Source: an uncultured Paracoccaceae bacterium (GTDB lineage Bacteria > Pseudomonadota > Alphaproteobacteria > Rhodobacterales > Rhodobacteraceae). Taken from it: a stretch of 64,000 nt of DNA. The stretch spans positions 372,001 through 436,000 of the forward strand of contig CANNFU010000002.1 of assembly GCA_947503965.1 (NCBI GenBank), given 5' to 3'. Below the pieces are notes generated by a model that saw only the letters and a program-made list of their open reading frames with translations, had not been told where the DNA came from and searched no databases. Below, piece after piece: positions 61,514-64,000 of the stretch. The translations under genes and the position numbers were made by a program. Position 1 is the stretch's first letter. The number at the start of each line of letters is the position of its first letter.

Positions 61514-62671
61514 ATGACCATCGTACCGGTCACCAGCGCAGATCTTGATGCTGCCGAAGTCAGCTGGTTTTCCGCTCTGTGTTCAGACGATTATCAATTC
61601 CTTGGCGTGCCAGATGGCGATTTGCGCTCAAGCTGGGAACACTGCCGCGACATCGCGCTGACGGCAGAAGAACAGGGTTTCCGCAACATCCTCGCCCCCT
61701 CCTCCTATCAGGTCGGACAGGACACGTTATCCTTCGTCGCTGGCATGGCACCGCTCACCACCAAAATGAACTTCCTGGCCGCCATCCGCTGCGGCGAAGT
61801 CCAACCCATCATGCTCGCCCGCACCATCGCGACCCTCGACCATATGCTCAAAGGGCGGCTGACGTTAAATGTCATCAGCAGCGATTTCCCCGGCGAAGTG
61901 GCCGACAGCGCCTATCGCTACAAACGCAGCCACGAAGTCGTCGAAATCCTGCGCAAATGCTGGACGCAAGACGAAGTCAGCTATGACGGCGACATCTACC
62001 AGATTTCGAAACTCACCACTGAACCCGCCAGACCCTACCAGCAAAACGGCGGCCCACTTCTTTACTTCGGCGGCTACTCCCCCGCCGCCCTCGAACTCTG
62101 CGGCGCGCAATGTGACGTCTACCTGATGTGGCCAGAGACCATGGACATGCTCGAACAACGCATGAAGGACGTGAACGAACGGGCGGCTGCACATGACCGC
62201 ACGCTGGATTACGGCCTGCGCGTCCACATGATCGTGCGGGACACCGAACAAGAGGCGAAGGAATACGCCGACTACATCGCCAGCAAACTCGACGACGAAT
62301 ACGGCAAGCTGATCCGCGACCGCGCCCATGACAGCATATCGCTTGGCGTGTCGCATCAGGCCCGCGCCCGGGAACTCGCCGACAAGTACGGCTACACCGA
62401 ACCGGGTCTCTGGACCGGCGTCGGTCGCGCCCGTTCGGGCTGTGGCGCGGCGCTTGTCGGCTCCACCGACCAGATCATGACGAAAATCGAGGCCTATCAA
62501 AAGATGGGCATCCGTGCTTTCATCTTCTCGGGCTATCCGCATATCGACGAGGCCAAGCATTTTGGCAAACGCGTTATGCCCCAGTTGAAAACCTGCTCGC
62601 TGCCGCATGAATACGGGCGCGTGCCATCCGAAACACCAGCGACCCCCTTGGGCACAGGACCACGCCGTTGA
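61514..62671 (+). CDS. LLM-class flavin-dependent monooxygenase (SsuD/SmoC-like)
   Basis: A 385-residue bacterial-luciferase-like barrel. LTTKMNFLAAIRCGEVQPIMLARTIATLDHMLKGRLTLNVISSDFPGE, EVVEILRKCWT and the end FIFSGYPHIDEAKHFGKRVMPQL match alkanesulfonate monooxygenases (SsuD). It needs reduced flavin, which the downstream flavin reductase gene would supply. GGGGAGGAGAATCG precedes the ATG, and the stop overlaps the next gene by four bases. In the company of an aldo-keto reductase and flavin reductase, a sulfoquinovose-type sulfonate is a plausible substrate. Confidence 0.85.
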   Translation: MTIVPVTSADLDAAEVSWFSALCSDDYQFLGVPDGDLRSSWEHCRDIALTAEEQGFRNILAPSSYQVGQDTLSFVAGMAPLTTKMNFLAAIRCGEVQPIMLARTIATLDHMLKGRLTLNVISSDFPGEVADSAYRYKRSHEVVEILRKCWTQDEVSYDGDIYQISKLTTEPARPYQQNGGPLLYFGGYSPAALELCGAQCDVYLMWPETMDMLEQRMKDVNERAAAHDRTLDYGLRVHMIVRDTEQEAKEYADYIASKLDDEYGKLIRDRAHDSISLGVSHQARARELADKYGYTEPGLWTGVGRARSGCGAALVGSTDQIMTKIEAYQKMGIRAFIFSGYPHIDEAKHFGKRVMPQLKTCSLPHEYGRVPSETPATPLGTGPRR

Positions 62672-63564
62672 ACCGCATTAAAATCACCGAAGACCTGTCC
62701 TTCAGCCGCATCATCTATGGCATGTGGCGGCTGGGCGACGACAGCGACACATCCCCCGCCCATGTGCAGGCCAAGATCGAGGCCTGCCTCGAACAGGGCA
62801 TCACCACCATGGATCAGGCCGACATCTATGGCGGTTATGAGGCGGAGGAGGTGCTGGGCAACGCGCTCAAAGCAGCACCCGCGCTGAAGAACCAGATCGA
62901 GATCGTGACCAAATGCGATATCGTGGCCCCGATGGGCCGCTACAGCGACGCCCGCGTGAAATACTACGACACCAGCCGCGACCACATCATCGCCTCGGTC
63001 GATCATTCGCTGCGGCTGATGGATATCGACAAGATCGACACGTTGCTGATCCACCGGCCCGATCCGATGATGAACCACCGTGAAACCGGTGCTGCACTGG
63101 ACGAGGTTGTAGCCTCTGGCAAGGTCCGCAGCGTTGGCGTGTCCAACTTCAAACTACACGACTGGACGCTGCTGCAATCGGCAATGAAAACCCCGCTGAT
63201 CACCAATCAGATCGAACTGTCTCTTGCAGCGCATCAAGGTTTTACCAACGGCGATGTCGCCTATCTGCAGCAGCGCAACATCCCCATCATGGCTTGGTCG
63301 CCCCTGGGTGGCGGCACACTGGTCAGCGGCGAAGGCAATGCCGAATTGCGCACCGCCATGACCAAAGTGGCACAGGATGCAGGCACCGATATCGGCGCCG
63401 TCGCTGTGGCATGGCTGCTCGCCCACCCGGCCGACATCATGCCCGTCATGGGCACCAATAATATCAGTCGGATCAAAGCATTATCAGACGCTTTGAATAT
63501 CAACATGGACCGCCAGACATGGTTCGCACTCTACACAGCCGCCCTCGGGCAAGAGGTACCATAA
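62668..63564 (+). CDS. Aldo/keto reductase (YdhF/SmoB-like)
   Basis: A 298-residue protein starting at TTG 62668, which overlaps the previous stop (TTGA). FSRIIYGMWRLGDD, TTMDQADIYGGYEAEEVLGNAL (catalytic Asp and Tyr), IEIVTKCDI (Lys), LLIHRPDPMM (His), VRSVGVSNF and WSPLGGGTL define the AKR family in the YdhF subgroup. In the smo sulfoquinovose pathway an enzyme of this kind reduces 6-oxo-glucose to glucose. It ends with a one-base overlap with the next gene (TAATG). Confidence 0.88.
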   Translation: MNRIKITEDLSFSRIIYGMWRLGDDSDTSPAHVQAKIEACLEQGITTMDQADIYGGYEAEEVLGNALKAAPALKNQIEIVTKCDIVAPMGRYSDARVKYYDTSRDHIIASVDHSLRLMDIDKIDTLLIHRPDPMMNHRETGAALDEVVASGKVRSVGVSNFKLHDWTLLQSAMKTPLITNQIELSLAAHQGFTNGDVAYLQQRNIPIMAWSPLGGGTLVSGEGNAELRTAMTKVAQDAGTDIGAVAVAWLLAHPADIMPVMGTNNISRIKALSDALNINMDRQTWFALYTAALGQEVP

Positions 63565-64000
63565 TGGACGCAGGCACCATCGCGACATTCGATCCCAGCA
63601 CCGACGCAGACAGCTTTCGCGGCGCGCTTGGCACCTTCGTCACCGGCGTCACGGTCGTGACCACCGACAGCCCCGAAGGGCCGGTCGCCATTGTCGCCAA
63701 CAGCTTTGCCTCCGTCTCGCTCGACCCGCCGCTTGTGCTCTGGTCGCCCGCCAAATCATCCAAACGCTTCGAACATTTCGCAGGCTCGCGGCGCTTTGCG
63801 ATCCATGTGCTTGCCGCCGATCAGCGCGATATCTGCGCTGCCATCATCAAATCCAAAACCGCAATCAACCAGATCCCGATGCATCTGTCCCATTGCGGCA
63901 TGCCCATCATCAACGGCGCAATGGCCACATTCGAATGTAATCTGGAGGCCACCCATGACGCCGGCGACCACGTCATTATCGTAGGCCGCGTCACCAAGGC
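63564..64000 (+). CDS. Flavin reductase domain protein (3' end outside window)
   Basis: The frame from ATG 63564 stays open to the window end (146 codons seen). FRGALGTFVTGVTVVTT, ANSFASVSLDPPLVLWSPAKSSKRF and FAIHVLAADQRDIC are the FMN-binding flavin-reductase-like pattern; ATFECNLEATHDAGDHVIIVGRV follows. It should reduce flavin for the adjoining SsuD-like monooxygenase. The third gene of a tightly coupled operon. Confidence 0.88.
   Translation, partial: MDAGTIATFDPSTDADSFRGALGTFVTGVTVVTTDSPEGPVAIVANSFASVSLDPPLVLWSPAKSSKRFEHFAGSRRFAIHVLAADQRDICAAIIKSKTAINQIPMHLSHCGMPIINGAMATFECNLEATHDAGDHVIIVGRVTK

Noticed and set aside
1-64000. CRISPR array, prophage, insertion sequence, tRNA or rRNA
   Set aside because: No regularly spaced direct repeats, integrase or transposase motifs, or cloverleaf-like sequences were noticed in the gaps; a dedicated scan would be more sensitive than reading by eye.

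Overview
The window looks like the chromosome of a marine, Roseobacter-group alphaproteobacterium (Rhodobacteraceae). This rests on gene content and order: radA-cvpA-purF, surE-pcm-nlpD, a tatABC operon with a DUF815 ATPase, TAXI-TRAP transport, BKACE and DUF2199 genes, moderately high GC and tight operons. No rRNA, tRNA, CRISPR array, insertion sequence or prophage was recognised. Identifications come from reading the sequence and remembered family motifs; no database search was run.

Layout. 1-14.7 kb is housekeeping: alr (partial), a PqiA-like protein, radA, cvpA, purF, ArsC-like, SDR, surE, pcm, NlpD-like lipoprotein, then on the minus strand DUF815 ATPase/tatC/tatB/tatA, a WYL regulator, TauE and dusA. 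15.1-31.9 kb is a catabolic island led by an XRE-cupin regulator. It holds two class III aminotransferases, a TAXI-TRAP transporter with a Usp protein, a nitrilase-family amidase, a large Orn/Lys/Arg-type decarboxylase, an ATP-grasp ligase, a C45-type Ntn hydrolase, a BKACE and a succinate-semialdehyde dehydrogenase. The set fits breakdown of an amino acid or polyamine through a conjugated intermediate, which is an inference. A CPA1 antiporter fused to a cyclic-nucleotide domain follows.

34.8-51.5 kb is the centrepiece: a gas-vesicle (gvp) cluster containing every gene needed for photoactive yellow protein (PYP). These are pyp, a p-coumarate-activating ligase with an N-terminal carrier-protein-like segment, and a tyrosine ammonia-lyase that closes the cluster on the opposite strand. 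Around pyp lie uncharacterised genes, three of which (35383-35859 minus, 36904-37446, 37464-37949) appear to be paralogues of an unnamed family. The gvp part has gvpN, O, J, H, F/L, G, a CDC48-like double AAA ATPase, three more GvpF/L-type proteins, an M/S-type GvpA paralogue, gvpK, a 613-residue coiled-coil protein with four internal repeats, and finally gvpA. Together these suggest a blue-light receptor made and perhaps used alongside flotation organelles. Association of PYP genes with gvp genes has, to my recollection, been noted in Rhodobacter; the paralogue family, the carrier-ligase fusion and the repeat protein are the parts that look new.

51.6-59.5 kb carries a soluble six-PAS chemoreceptor paired with a triple-CheW protein, a BTAD-type regulator fused to an alpha/beta hydrolase, an ECF-like sigma factor and a small exported protein. 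59.6-64 kb carries a Gfo/Idh/MocA oxidoreductase, a GntR regulator and a divergent SsuD-like monooxygenase / aldo-keto reductase / flavin reductase operon that resembles the oxygenolytic sulfoquinovose (smoABC-type) gene trio.
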